Part shown: one piece after another, positions 49,164 through 57,958 of the stretch
How positions within the stretch are numbered: position 1 is the stretch's first letter
Layout of the letters: the number at the start of each line of letters is the position of its first letter
Source of the DNA: Salinicola acroporae
Lineage (GTDB): Bacteria > Pseudomonadota > Gammaproteobacteria > Pseudomonadales > Halomonadaceae
Direction of reading: 5' to 3'
DNA length: 64,000 nucleotides
Assembly: GCF_003206615.1 (NCBI RefSeq)
Contig: NZ_PZJW01000006.1
Location: 372,001-436,000 of the forward strand
The notes under the pieces: generated by a model
The model's database searches: none
What the model was told of the DNA's origin: nothing
The model's input: only the letters and a program-made list of their open reading frames with translations
Position numbers and translations under genes: made by a program

Positions 49164-49197
49164 GCAAAGCGCCCGGTCAGATGACCGGGCGCTTTGC
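49164..49197. terminator. Bidirectional terminator between pdxH and proX
   Basis: GCAAAGCGCCCGGTCA (49164-49179) and TGACCGGGCGCTTTGC (49182-49197) form a perfect stem ending in GC/AAA arms. It serves pdxH on one strand and the proVWX operon on the other. Short A/T runs flank the stem. Confidence 0.8.
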
Positions 49198-49218
49198 CAT
49201 GAACTCCAATGAGCGGCG

Positions 49219-50109
49219 TTACTGGGCCGTGCCGTCGGTCCACTCGGCGACGACATCAGGGTTCTCCTCGACCCACTTCTTGGCATTCTCGTACGGATCC
49301 GAACCGTCTTCCTGGTTCATGAGCATGACCTCGCCCATCTGGTCCGGCGTCCAGTGGAAATTATCCAGAATGGCGTAGGCTCCCGGCAATCTCTCCTTCA
49401 ACCCCTTGTGCACGACCGTATCGATGTGTTCGGCATCACCGTAGGCTTTCTTCGGATCGTCGAGATACTTGAGATCCCAGCGCGCGAACATCCAGTGCGG
49501 CGTCCAGCCGGTGACCACGATGTCCGCTTTGTCATCAATGGCACTCGCCAGTGCCGACGTCATGGCGGGACCGCTGCTCGACTGCAGCTGCATGTCGTCG
49601 AGGCCGTACTCGTCGATGGCATCTTCGGTCTGCGCCATCAGGCCGGCACCGGGGTCGATACCCACGATCTTGTCGTCGAACAGGTCGGCGTTGGCGTTGA
49701 GATCGGCGATCGATGAGACCTTCTCATAGGTATACGCGGGGACGACCAACCCCAGCTTGGTGCCGTTGAGATTGGGGCCGAGGTCCTCGACCTGATCCTT
49801 TACCTTGGCCATGTAGTCGCCATGCGTGGTCGGCAGCCAGGCGGCGACGATGGCATCGGCATCACCGGTACCCACCGCCTGCCACATCACCGCGGCGCCC
49901 AGCGAGTCCATTTCGACGTCGTAACCCTGCTGCTCGAGCACGGCGCGCACCACGTTGGTGGAGGCGACTTCCGAGGCCCACTCGACATAGGCCAGCTTGA
50001 CGGTGCCCTTGCTGTCCTGCGCCTGGGCGACACCGGCGGTCATGCTGAGGCCGGCGGCCATCATCAAGGCACCATAGCGAACGGCTTGCGACATTGCGTT
50101 GCGTGTCAT
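49219..50109 (-). CDS. proX: Glycine betaine/choline-type ABC binding protein (ProX/OpuAC)
   Basis: This 296-residue periplasmic protein binds quaternary amine solutes for the ProVW importer. A signal peptide ends VAQA-QD near residue 32. The OpuAC family pattern is clear: VKLAYVEWASEVASTNVVRAVLEQQGY, LGAAVMWQAVGTGDADAIVAAWLP, TGWTPHWMFARWDLKYLDDPK and a Trp-rich ligand box. It is the last gene of proVWX, with a strong stem-loop between proW and proX. AGGGGAAAG precedes the start at 50109; an internal ATG is 15 bp later. Confidence 0.92.
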   Translation of the reverse strand: MTRNAMSQAVRYGALMMAAGLSMTAGVAQAQDSKGTVKLAYVEWASEVASTNVVRAVLEQQGYDVEMDSLGAAVMWQAVGTGDADAIVAAWLPTTHGDYMAKVKDQVEDLGPNLNGTKLGLVVPAYTYEKVSSIADLNANADLFDDKIVGIDPGAGLMAQTEDAIDEYGLDDMQLQSSSGPAMTSALASAIDDKADIVVTGWTPHWMFARWDLKYLDDPKKAYGDAEHIDTVVHKGLKERLPGAYAILDNFHWTPDQMGEVMLMNQEDGSDPYENAKKWVEENPDVVAEWTDGTAQ

Positions 50110-50141
50110 CGACTTTCCCCTTCTTGTGGTTTACGTACCGC

Positions 50142-50180
50142 GAGCCTGCTGTCGACGAGCGCTTCGACGACAGCAGGCTC
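50142..50180. other. Intercistronic stem-loop between proW and proX
   Basis: GAGCCTGCTGTCG (50142-50154) and CGACAGCAGGCTC (50168-50180) form a perfect 13-bp stem with a 13-base loop that can itself pair (CGA/TCG). It occupies most of the 80-bp gap between proW and proX on the minus strand. It may stabilise the proX end of the mRNA or reduce read-through. Confidence 0.55.
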
Positions 50181-50189
50181 CACCCTGCT

Positions 50190-51032
50190 TCACTTCGTCT
50201 TCTTGCCCCCGCTGAGGGACTGTGTCAGCCGGTCGAGCAGCATCGCCATGATGACCACCGCAATGCCGGCCTCGAAGCCCTCGCCGGGGCGCAGGCGTTG
50301 AATGGCTCGCCAGACCTCGCTGCCCAGGCCGTTGGCACCGATCATCGCCGCGATGACGACCATCGACAGCGCCAGCATGATGGTCTGGTTGATCCCGCCC
50401 ATCAGGGTCGGCAGCGACAGTGGCAACTGGACCTTGATCAGTTTCTGACTGCGTGTCGAACCGTAGGCGTCCGCCGCTTCGATCAGGTCCTTCGGCACCT
50501 GCCGAATGCCCAGCGTGGTGAAGCGGATCGCCGGCGGCATCGAGAAGATCACGGTGGCGAAAATGCCGGAGACCGAGCCGATGCCGAAAAACGGGATCGC
50601 CGGAATCAGATAGACGAACGCCGGCATCGTCTGCATGAAGTCGAGTATCGGCATGATTACCCGATAGAACCGATCGGATACCGCCGCCAGAATACCCAGT
50701 GGCAACGCGATCACGATCGCTACCAGTGTGGCGATGACCACCAGCGTCAGGGTCTGGATCATCGGATTCCACAGGCCCAGATTCCAGATCAGCGCCAGGC
50801 CGGCCAAGCCGCCGATCGCCAGACGCCGTCCGCTGAGTTTCCAGCACAACAGTACGATTAGGGCAATCAGCGCCCATTCAGGCAACCACATCAGCCCGTC
50901 GTTGAGCAAATTGATGCCGCTTTGCGTCCCTCGCGAGATCGCCCGGGTGACACCGGAAAACTCGGTGGTCAGGAAATCGAGCCCGCTCTCGATCCAGTCG
51001 CCCAGCGGGATTCTCGGAATATCGAAATCCAT
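50190..51032 (-). CDS. proW: Glycine betaine/choline-type ABC permease (ProW)
   Basis: This 280-residue permease has around six membrane spans (ALIALIVLLCWKL; IGGLAGLALIWNLGLW; LVVIATLVAIVIALPLGILAAV) and the BPD/EAA loop EAADAYGSTRSQKLIKVQLPLSLPTLMGGINQTIM, typical of ProW/OpuAB. Start and proV stop share one base (TAATG). It imports osmoprotectants such as glycine betaine together with ProV and ProX. Substrate preference is not visible in the sequence. Confidence 0.93.
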   Translation of the reverse strand: MDFDIPRIPLGDWIESGLDFLTTEFSGVTRAISRGTQSGINLLNDGLMWLPEWALIALIVLLCWKLSGRRLAIGGLAGLALIWNLGLWNPMIQTLTLVVIATLVAIVIALPLGILAAVSDRFYRVIMPILDFMQTMPAFVYLIPAIPFFGIGSVSGIFATVIFSMPPAIRFTTLGIRQVPKDLIEAADAYGSTRSQKLIKVQLPLSLPTLMGGINQTIMLALSMVVIAAMIGANGLGSEVWRAIQRLRPGEGFEAGIAVVIMAMLLDRLTQSLSGGKKTK

Positions 51033-52234
51033 TATTGTTCTCCCGTCTGAGCCAGTTGTTCGAGTACGGCACCCTTGACGATCACGCCCAGCAGGCGTTG
51101 CTGGTCATCGATGACTGCCACCGGATAACTCTTACCCTGGAACATGGGGTAGAGCGTCGCCAGCGGCTCATCGGGCCCGATGTGGGGAAAGTCCGTGATC
51201 ACAAGCTCGTGTATCGAATCCTTGCCAGCCCTCGCCGCCTCATCGACATCATCGACTTCGACGATGCCCAGCAGCTTGCGTTCGCGGTCGACGACGTAGA
51301 TGGAGTCCAGCGTATTCTCGCTCATCTTGCGCAGCACGGTACGCGGACCGTCGTCGTAGTGGGCGGTGGCACGGACCGGACGCATCACCCGGCGGGAGGT
51401 GACGACCCGGGAGCGGTCCACGCCCTCGGTGAAACGAGCGACGTAATCATCCGCCGGGCACGTCAATACCTCTTCAGGAGTGCCGATCTGCACGATCTCG
51501 CCGTCACGGAGCAGAATGATGCGGTCGCCGATGTTGAGGGCTTCATCGAGATCGTGGGTGATGAAGATCGTGGTCTTCTTCATCCGGTGCTGCAGTTCGA
51601 TCAATTCCTGCTGCATGTCCCGCCGGATTAGCGGATCGAGGGCGGAGAACGCCTCGTCCATCAGCAGCACGCTGGCATCGTTGGCCAGCGCGCGAGCCAG
51701 CCCGACCCGCTGCTGCATGCCACCGGAAAGCTGGTTGGGATAGGCATGCTCCCACCCCTCCAGTCCGACCTGCTTGAGAGAGTTCTTGGCTTTTTCGGCT
51801 CGCTCGGCCTTGTCGACGCCGCGAATTTCGAGACCGTATTCGGCATTCATCTGTACGGTCCGGTGTGGAAACAGCGCGAAGTTCTGGAACACCATCGAGA
51901 AGTGCCGGCGACGGCATTGCAGCAGTGCCTTGTCACCGAGCTGAGGAATGTTCTCGCCGCCGATGATGATGTCGCCCTCGGTGGGCTCGATCAGGCGATT
52001 GAGGCAACGGATCAGCGTCGACTTGCCCGAGCCGGAGAGCCCCATGATGACGAGAAGCTCTCCCTCCCGGACATCGAAATTGATGTTGGAGAGACCGAGT
52101 GTCTGCCCGGTCTTTTCGAGGATCTGGGCACGATTGAGGCCCTCGTCGCGTAGTTTGAGTGCTTTCTTGGCGTCGTCGCCGAACACCTTGCTCAAGTTCC
52201 GCACTTGAATCTTGGTTTGCTGTGTGTCGGTCAT
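51032..52234 (-). CDS. proV: Glycine betaine/choline-type ABC ATPase with CBS domains (ProV)
   Basis: This 400-residue ATPase starts with the ProV-specific helix KALKLRDEGLNRAQILEKTG, then Walker A GLSGSGKS (65-72), LSGGMQQRVGLARALAND, Walker B VLLMDEAFSALDP and a C-terminal pair of CBS-type domains (SENTLDSIYVVDRERKLLGIVEVDD; YPVAVIDDQQRLLGVIVKG). The CBS tail senses ionic strength in the related OpuA. It is the first gene of proVWX, transcribed from the 180-bp gap next to the acetyltransferase gene. Confidence 0.95.
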   Translation of the reverse strand: MTDTQQTKIQVRNLSKVFGDDAKKALKLRDEGLNRAQILEKTGQTLGLSNINFDVREGELLVIMGLSGSGKSTLIRCLNRLIEPTEGDIIIGGENIPQLGDKALLQCRRRHFSMVFQNFALFPHRTVQMNAEYGLEIRGVDKAERAEKAKNSLKQVGLEGWEHAYPNQLSGGMQQRVGLARALANDASVLLMDEAFSALDPLIRRDMQQELIELQHRMKKTTIFITHDLDEALNIGDRIILLRDGEIVQIGTPEEVLTCPADDYVARFTEGVDRSRVVTSRRVMRPVRATAHYDDGPRTVLRKMSENTLDSIYVVDRERKLLGIVEVDDVDEAARAGKDSIHELVITDFPHIGPDEPLATLYPMFQGKSYPVAVIDDQQRLLGVIVKGAVLEQLAQTGEQ

Positions 52235-52415
52235 GTCAGGCCTAGGTTGGCAAAGCAGAAAATGTTCTTCACGCCGTCGTCAGGATACGTGTCGAACGGT
52301 ATCTGTTGGTGTTGTTAGGTTTCGTATCATACGGTTTTATCGATATCCCTTCAAACGACAATATCCTATAATTGAATGGGCGTTCAAATCACTCCCGTCC
52401 CCCCCTCTTCACGGG

Positions 52416-55199
52416 TCAATCCATCGCCGCATCGAGACGATGACGTTGCCAGTCGCTCTGCGGCTCGTTCAATTTCAGCGTGGCTTCCACGGCGCCCTCC
52501 TCGACATTGGTGCGCAACTCGAAACCCAGCGAGACCAGTAGCCGGCGCATCGGCAGGTTGTCGCTGAGGATCGTGCCCACCATGACCAGTGTCCCCACCT
52601 GCCGGCTGTAGTCGATCATCTTCCGCATCAGTCGGCGTCCCAGGCCGCTTCCGTGAAGATCGTCCCGAACGATGATCGAGAATTCGGTGCGGATGTTGTC
52701 GGAGTCGTTCCATACCCTCACCACGCCAAGCATCTCTTCCGAGGGCGAAGCGGGGCCGGCTGCCCTGCTCTCCTGTCCAGCGGACTGCTCGACACCACGA
52801 ACCGCGATGAACGCCATCTGGCGGTCGTAGTTGATCTGGCTCAGTTGTGACAGCTCCCGGGGTGACAGCACGGCCTTGTGGTGGAAGTAGCGGTAACGGA
52901 TGCTCTGCTCGGACAGGAAGGTATGGAAATGGGTGATCAACGGCGCATCCTCGCCACGGATCGGCCGGATCTCGATCTCCATGCCGCTCAATGTCACGGT
53001 TTCCCGCAGTTGCTCCGGGTAGGGCATGATCGCCTGGGTCGACGCCGGGCCCAGGTCGAGCGCGAAGTCGACCGCCATCACCCCCTCGTGATTGAGCAGC
53101 AACGGGTTGATCTCCAGGCCCTTGAGGCGCGGCAGATCCGAAGCCATCTGAGACAGCTTGACCAGCAGCCGGGCGACCCAGTCGACGGCGCTGGCCGGGT
53201 CCTCGCTGTGCTCCCGGATCAAGCGGCCCGCCCGAGTACGGTCCATCAGCTCCTCCGCCAGGCGCATGTTGAGTGGCGGCAGTGCCGTCTGGCGGTCGGC
53301 CATGACGTCGACCTTGTAGCCTCCCATACCGAACACGATGACCGGGCCGAACTCCGCATCCCGCGTGATGCCCGCGCATAGCTGCAGCGACCCCTTGCCG
53401 CGCTGCATGGTCTGGAGGCAGTAGCTATAGATGGGGCTGTCAGGCAGCGTCTCGCCGACGCGTGCCTCCAGCCGTACGACGGCGTCCACGACGCTGCCCG
53501 GCTGCTCCAGATCCTGGATCAGCGAGGCCGCCTGCCGCCGCGACTCGCCCCAGTAGCGAAACGGCTCGCAGTTGTCGCGATGGATGATCTTGACGGCCCA
53601 GGGGCCCCGCAGTCGCGCGGTGGCCCGCTCCGCCTGCTCCAGATCGAACACGTACTCGCTGGGCGCGCATTCGATGCCGTAGGCGGCCAGCACCTCGCCG
53701 GTCTCCTGGTGCGTCAGCCGGTCTCGCTGGCGGCCCAGGGCGTCGTCGATAAGCGCATGGCAGCGCTGCCGGCTTCCCGTACTGGAGTCGAACGGCAGCG
53801 AGGGAGGCGTCTCCTGCAGGAGATGCTGAACCTGGCGATAGCGCACCAGGTGGAGGAAGGCCCTGACGGCCTTTTCCGGCGACACGTAGCTGGGAATGCC
53901 GGCGCGATTGCAGGCCGCACGTGCCTCGAGCGCCTCTTTCAGGCCCATCCAACTCACCAGCAGGCGGTGGCGAAAGCGCTGGCGTGCATCGATCAAGGCG
54001 TTGGCCGTATCCAGCGATGGCGCTAGCCGCGTCGGCGCGTGAAGCACCAGAACCGCGTCGACATTGGGATCCCGGGTCACGATCTCCAGCGCGCTCAGAT
54101 AGTCGTCCGGGGTCGCCCTCCCGCCCAGGTCAACCGGGTTGCGTCCCGGTCTACTGACATCCAGCCGGCGCTCCATCAACGCGTCGGCAGCCGCCTCGCC
54201 GAGCTCTGCCAGCCGCCCCCCGCCATCGATCAACCTATCGATCGCCAGCAGCGCAGGGCCCACACCGTTCGAGACGATCGCCAGCCGGTCGCCTTTCGGC
54301 GGCTTGAGCCGCGACAGCGTCTCCAGGGCGTCGAACAACTCGTCGGAATCACCGACCCGTACGACCCCGGCCCGGGCCAGTGCGGCATCGACGATGGCGT
54401 CTCGGCGATCGACACCCGCCGTCGGCGGCACCGGCCTGAGCGTTGCCTCGGCGGTACGCCCGCTCTTGATCGCCAGCACCAGTCGATTGCGCGACGATTC
54501 CCGTAGCGCCGTCATGAAGTGACGAGCATTGCCGAAGGCTTCCAGGTGAAGCAGTAGCGCCCGGCAGCGACCGGACTGGTTCAGATAGTCGATAAGGTCG
54601 GGCAACTGCACGTCGAGGCTGTCGCCCAGCGTGACAAGGTGGGAAAAACCCACCTCGCGACCGGCTGCCCAATCGATCATCGCGTTCCCCAGCATCCCCG
54701 ACTGGCCAAGGTAGGCCACGCTGCCATCGCCGATCGGCTGGCTGGCATAGGTCGCATTGAGCTTCATGGAGGGGACCGCGACGCCCAGGCATTCCGGCCC
54801 GAGCACGCGCATGCCGGAGCGCAATGTCGCCCGTTCCAGTCGCGCGCGCAATGCCTTGCCGTCGCGGGAATCGTCTTCCAGTGATGCGCCACCCGAGACA
54901 ATCAGTGCGGCCCTGACCTGCTGGCGCCCCAGCCGCTCCAGCACCGCCGGGACCCCGCTCAGCGGAGAGCAGACGACGGCGAGATCGGGAATCTCGGGAA
55001 GATCGGCGATGCGCCGGAAGCAAGTCACACCATGAACCTCCTGGTATCCCCGGGGATTGATCGCCCATACCGGCCCTGCAAAGCCGGCCTGCAGCAGATT
55101 CTGCAGGACGATTCCCCCCATCGATTCCGGTTTGGGGGAGGCGCCGATCACCACCAGTGATCTCGGCGCGAAAAAACGGCGCAGGAATTGTGTGGCCAC
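52416..55199 (-). CDS. pat: GNAT protein acetyltransferase with NDP-forming acyl-CoA-synthetase-like region (Pat type)
   Basis: The product (927 residues) combines an N-terminal CoA-binding region (RSLVVIGASPKPESMGGIVLQNLLQAGFAGPVW), a central synthetase/ATP-grasp-like half and a C-terminal GNAT domain (IRYRYFHHKAVLSPREL; FSIIVRDDLHGSGLGRRLMRKMIDY). This is the layout of Pat/YfiQ, which acetylates lysines of metabolic enzymes such as acetyl-CoA synthetase. The His that is phosphorylated in true NDP-forming synthetases (SHTG) reads PPTAG here, consistent with acetyltransferase rather than synthetase. GTG at 55199 is preferred for its AGG spacing and E. coli-like start; GTG at 55211 is in frame. 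Confidence 0.88.
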   Translation of the reverse strand: MATQFLRRFFAPRSLVVIGASPKPESMGGIVLQNLLQAGFAGPVWAINPRGYQEVHGVTCFRRIADLPEIPDLAVVCSPLSGVPAVLERLGRQQVRAALIVSGGASLEDDSRDGKALRARLERATLRSGMRVLGPECLGVAVPSMKLNATYASQPIGDGSVAYLGQSGMLGNAMIDWAAGREVGFSHLVTLGDSLDVQLPDLIDYLNQSGRCRALLLHLEAFGNARHFMTALRESSRNRLVLAIKSGRTAEATLRPVPPTAGVDRRDAIVDAALARAGVVRVGDSDELFDALETLSRLKPPKGDRLAIVSNGVGPALLAIDRLIDGGGRLAELGEAAADALMERRLDVSRPGRNPVDLGGRATPDDYLSALEIVTRDPNVDAVLVLHAPTRLAPSLDTANALIDARQRFRHRLLVSWMGLKEALEARAACNRAGIPSYVSPEKAVRAFLHLVRYRQVQHLLQETPPSLPFDSSTGSRQRCHALIDDALGRQRDRLTHQETGEVLAAYGIECAPSEYVFDLEQAERATARLRGPWAVKIIHRDNCEPFRYWGESRRQAASLIQDLEQPGSVVDAVVRLEARVGETLPDSPIYSYCLQTMQRGKGSLQLCAGITRDAEFGPVIVFGMGGYKVDVMADRQTALPPLNMRLAEELMDRTRAGRLIREHSEDPASAVDWVARLLVKLSQMASDLPRLKGLEINPLLLNHEGVMAVDFALDLGPASTQAIMPYPEQLRETVTLSGMEIEIRPIRGEDAPLITHFHTFLSEQSIRYRYFHHKAVLSPRELSQLSQINYDRQMAFIAVRGVEQSAGQESRAAGPASPSEEMLGVVRVWNDSDNIRTEFSIIVRDDLHGSGLGRRLMRKMIDYSRQVGTLVMVGTILSDNLPMRRLLVSLGFELRTNVEEGAVEATLKLNEPQSDWQRHRLDAAMD

Positions 55200-55353
55200 C
55201 GTGAACCTCACGACGTCGACAAGGATGCGTTCAACCCTACACGGTCACGTCATCGAGGTTCAGACCCTAGACCAAAGTCGAGGCGAGACAATGTGACTTG
55301 TTGCGCCGGCCTCGCTCAGAATGGAGCTACCTCGAACCGGCCGGCGAGTCTCA

Positions 55354-56289
55354 ATGATCACCTCGTATCTCACTCACCCCGATATCACGCTGCACGACAT
55401 GGGCTCCCATCACCCGGAGTCTCCCATGCGGCTCGAGGCCATTCGCGCCAGACTCATGCTCAGCGGGGTGCTTCAGCAGACGATGCAGTCGGAACCCGGC
55501 CCGGTATCGTTGCTCCAGCTCGAGAGAGTGCACGCCCCAGATTACCTCAGCGCGCTTGACGCCCAGCAACCGCAAAGCGGCCTCCAGCAACTCGATAGCG
55601 ACACCCGCATGGGGCCTTACTCGCTGACTGCGGCATCGCTCGCGGCGGGCGCGGCGGTCCGCGGTGTCGATCTGGTCTGCGGCAACCGCGCCGACAACGT
55701 GTTCTGTGCTGTTCGGCCACCTGGCCATCACGCCGAGCGTGCGCTGGCGATGGGTTTCTGCTTCTACAACAATGTTGCCGTGGCGGCCGCCCACGCCAGA
55801 GCCGCCCATGGCATCGAGCGGATCGCCGTTCTCGATTTCGATGTCCATCAGGGCAACGGCACGCTGGATATCTTTCATGACGATCCGGCGGTGTTGGTCT
55901 GCAGCAGTTACCAGGAATCATTCTACCCTTGGCGTTACCTGACCGGGGCGTGGCCCAACATCGTCAATACCCCCTTGCCTGCCGGCACCGGCAGCCTGGG
56001 TTTCCGAGCCGCCGTCGAGCGGAACTGGCTACCGGCGCTGGAGCGTCATCGCCCCCAACTGGTGCTCCTCTCCAGCGGGTTCGATGCTCACCGCGACGAC
56101 CCGCTGGGCCAGTTGACCCTCGATCACGAGGATTTCCACTGGGTAACCACGCTGGCCATGGATGTCGCTCGCCGTCACGCCGGCGGCAAGCTGGTCTCGG
56201 TGCTGGAGGGTGGCTATCACCTCAAGACCTTGCCACTGAGCGTCGAGGCGCACCTGATCGCGCTGCTGGGCCACGGCTATTCGGTCTGA
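55354..56289 (+). CDS. HDAC-family (AcuC-like) deacetylase
   Basis: This 311-residue class II HDAC-like protein has the active-site His pair His125-His126 (RPPGHHAERA), zinc ligands Asp163 and His165 (DFDVHQGNGT) and Asp244 (SGFDAHRDDPLG), and the ending GGYHL. Family members deacetylate lysine or acetylpolyamines. It is divergent from the Pat-type acetyltransferase (154 bp apart), so a reversible lysine-acetylation pair is likely. The ATG at 55354 gives the HDAC-like start; an upstream ATG at 55321 adds 11 residues. Confidence 0.9.
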   Translation: MITSYLTHPDITLHDMGSHHPESPMRLEAIRARLMLSGVLQQTMQSEPGPVSLLQLERVHAPDYLSALDAQQPQSGLQQLDSDTRMGPYSLTAASLAAGAAVRGVDLVCGNRADNVFCAVRPPGHHAERALAMGFCFYNNVAVAAAHARAAHGIERIAVLDFDVHQGNGTLDIFHDDPAVLVCSSYQESFYPWRYLTGAWPNIVNTPLPAGTGSLGFRAAVERNWLPALERHRPQLVLLSSGFDAHRDDPLGQLTLDHEDFHWVTTLAMDVARRHAGGKLVSVLEGGYHLKTLPLSVEAHLIALLGHGYSV

Positions 56290-56399
56290 GGTGTCGGAGA
56301 GGTCGTTCTGGACGCAGAGCCGCCGCCTCACGCTGTGATATTCTTGCACTACGACACGAGACAACGACTCGACACTCCACGCTCCCGACAGAGAGTTTC

Positions 56400-57032
56400 A
56401 TGGCCGCCAGTAACGATCAGGATGCCGCACTGCGAATCGCCGCCGGTCGCAAAGCCTTCGTCGAGCCCCTGCGCCTGGGCGAGCGGCTCAAGGAGATACG
56501 GCTCTCGAACCAGTGGACACTTGGCGACGTCAGCACGCGTACCGGCCTGGCCCGATCGACGCTGTCCAAGATCGAAAACGATCAGATCTCGCCGACGTTC
56601 ACCGCTGTCCAGAAGCTGATTACCGGCTTGGGCATCGATCTCCCCCAACTTCTCAAGCCGACCAAACCCAGGCGCCAGTCCAGCGGACGACGCGATATCA
56701 CCCCGCGTGGCGATGGCAAGCGCCACCCCACACCGACTTATGAGCACGAACTGCTCTCATGCCAGTTGGCGCAGAAGCGCATGATCCCGTTCAAAACCAT
56801 CGTGCGGGCGCGTCACTTCGAGGAGTTCCAGGAGTGGGTTCGTCACGACGGCGAAGAGTTCCTGATGATTCTCGAAGGGGAGATTCTGATCTACTCGGAA
56901 CTCTACGAACCCCTGGCGATGGCGGCCGGCGACTCGCTCTATTTCGACAGCGACATGGGCCACGCCCTGGTCTCCACGAGTCCGAACGATGCCGTGGTGC
57001 TCTCCGTCTGCACGCCCGGCGATGGCGATTGA
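56400..57032 (+). CDS. XRE-family regulator with cupin domain
   Basis: This 210-residue protein has an N-terminal helix-turn-helix (RLGERLKEIRLSNQWTLGDVSTRTGLARSTLSKIENDQISPTF in pattern, key block TGLARSTLSKIEN) and a C-terminal cupin (EFLMILEGEILIYSELYEPLAMAAGDSLYFDSDMGHAL). Regulators of this kind control genes for amines, polyamines and glutathione or sulfur compounds. The target is not evident here. It follows the deacetylase gene by 110 bp and precedes DUF1244. The ATG at 56400 lies inside an open frame that extends upstream with no coding sense. Confidence 0.88.
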   Translation: MAASNDQDAALRIAAGRKAFVEPLRLGERLKEIRLSNQWTLGDVSTRTGLARSTLSKIENDQISPTFTAVQKLITGLGIDLPQLLKPTKPRRQSSGRRDITPRGDGKRHPTPTYEHELLSCQLAQKRMIPFKTIVRARHFEEFQEWVRHDGEEFLMILEGEILIYSELYEPLAMAAGDSLYFDSDMGHALVSTSPNDAVVLSVCTPGDGD

Positions 57033-57095
57033 CCGAAACGGCACCGGCCATCCGGTCCTGAATGCCACTCATCTTCCACGACAGGAGTTTCTGCT

Positions 57096-57431
57096 ATGCA
57101 ACACCTTGATGAGCAGACCCGCACCGAACTGGAAGCGGCCGCCTTTCGCCGGCTGCTTCGTCATCTGGACGCGAACAAGGATGTCCAGAACATCGATCTG
57201 ATGATCCTGGCGGATTTCTGCCGCAACTGTCTCTCTAAATGGCTGGTCAGCGCGGCCAAGACGCGAGGCGCCGAGCTCGACTATGAAACGGCACGCGAGC
57301 ACGTCTACGGCATGCCCTACGCCGAATGGAAGGCTCACCACCAGGCACCGGCGACCGACGAGCAGCTCGCCGCGCTGGAAGCGCGTCAGGCACGCAAGGC
57401 CGGAGCCGACGGCAGCCGGGAAGGATCATGA
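57096..57431 (+). CDS. DUF1244 protein
   Basis: This 111-residue cytoplasmic protein has the DUF1244 signature FRRLLRHLDANKDVQNIDLMILADFCRNCLSKWL with CRNC cysteines and the YGMPYAEWKAHHQ tail. Function is unknown. An ACAGGAG element precedes the ATG. Its stop overlaps the moaB start by 4 bp, which places it with molybdenum cofactor genes, although a link is not shown. Confidence 0.9.
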   Translation: MQHLDEQTRTELEAAAFRRLLRHLDANKDVQNIDLMILADFCRNCLSKWLVSAAKTRGAELDYETAREHVYGMPYAEWKAHHQAPATDEQLAALEARQARKAGADGSREGS

Positions 57432-57958
57432 GCGACTCGTCCTTGATTCCACTGTCGATCGCGGTACTGACGATCTCGGATACCCGGGACGACGCTAGCG
57501 ATCGCTCCGGGCAGACCCTCGTCGACCGCCTCGAAGCGGCGGGACATCGCCTCGCCGAGAAACGCATCGTGCCTGACGACGTCTATCGGATTCGGGCCGT
57601 GGTCGCGGGATGGATCGCCGATGATGACGTACAGGTCGTGCTGACGACCGGCGGCACCGGGTTCACCGGCCGGGACTCCACGCCCGAAGCCGTCGCCCCG
57701 CTGCTCGACAAGCATATCGAAGGGTTCGGCGAGTTGTTCCGGCAGCTCTCGTTCGAGGAGATCGGCAGCTCGACCGTGCAGAGTCGCTGCCTGGGCGGGC
57801 TGTCCAACGCGACCGTGATCTTCTGCCTGCCGGGTTCAACCGGTGCCTGCCGCACCGGTTGGGACCGGATTCTCCAAGAGCAGCTGGATAGCCGTCACCG
57901 CCCCTGTAACTTCGCCAATCTGGTGATCCCGGGACGAGGCACGCAGGATCATGGCTGA
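57428..57958 (+). CDS. moaB: Molybdenum cofactor biosynthesis protein MoaB
   Basis: MoaB binds molybdopterin and resembles MogA, the adenylyltransferase. The 176-residue product shows LSIAVLTISDTRDDASDRSGQTLVD, VVLTTGGTGFTGRDSTPEAV and FCLPGSTGACRTGW, matching MoaB/Mog. The family can be active or not in different species. It is followed by moeA with an 8-bp overlap. Confidence 0.93.
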   Translation: MSDSSLIPLSIAVLTISDTRDDASDRSGQTLVDRLEAAGHRLAEKRIVPDDVYRIRAVVAGWIADDDVQVVLTTGGTGFTGRDSTPEAVAPLLDKHIEGFGELFRQLSFEEIGSSTVQSRCLGGLSNATVIFCLPGSTGACRTGWDRILQEQLDSRHRPCNFANLVIPGRGTQDHG

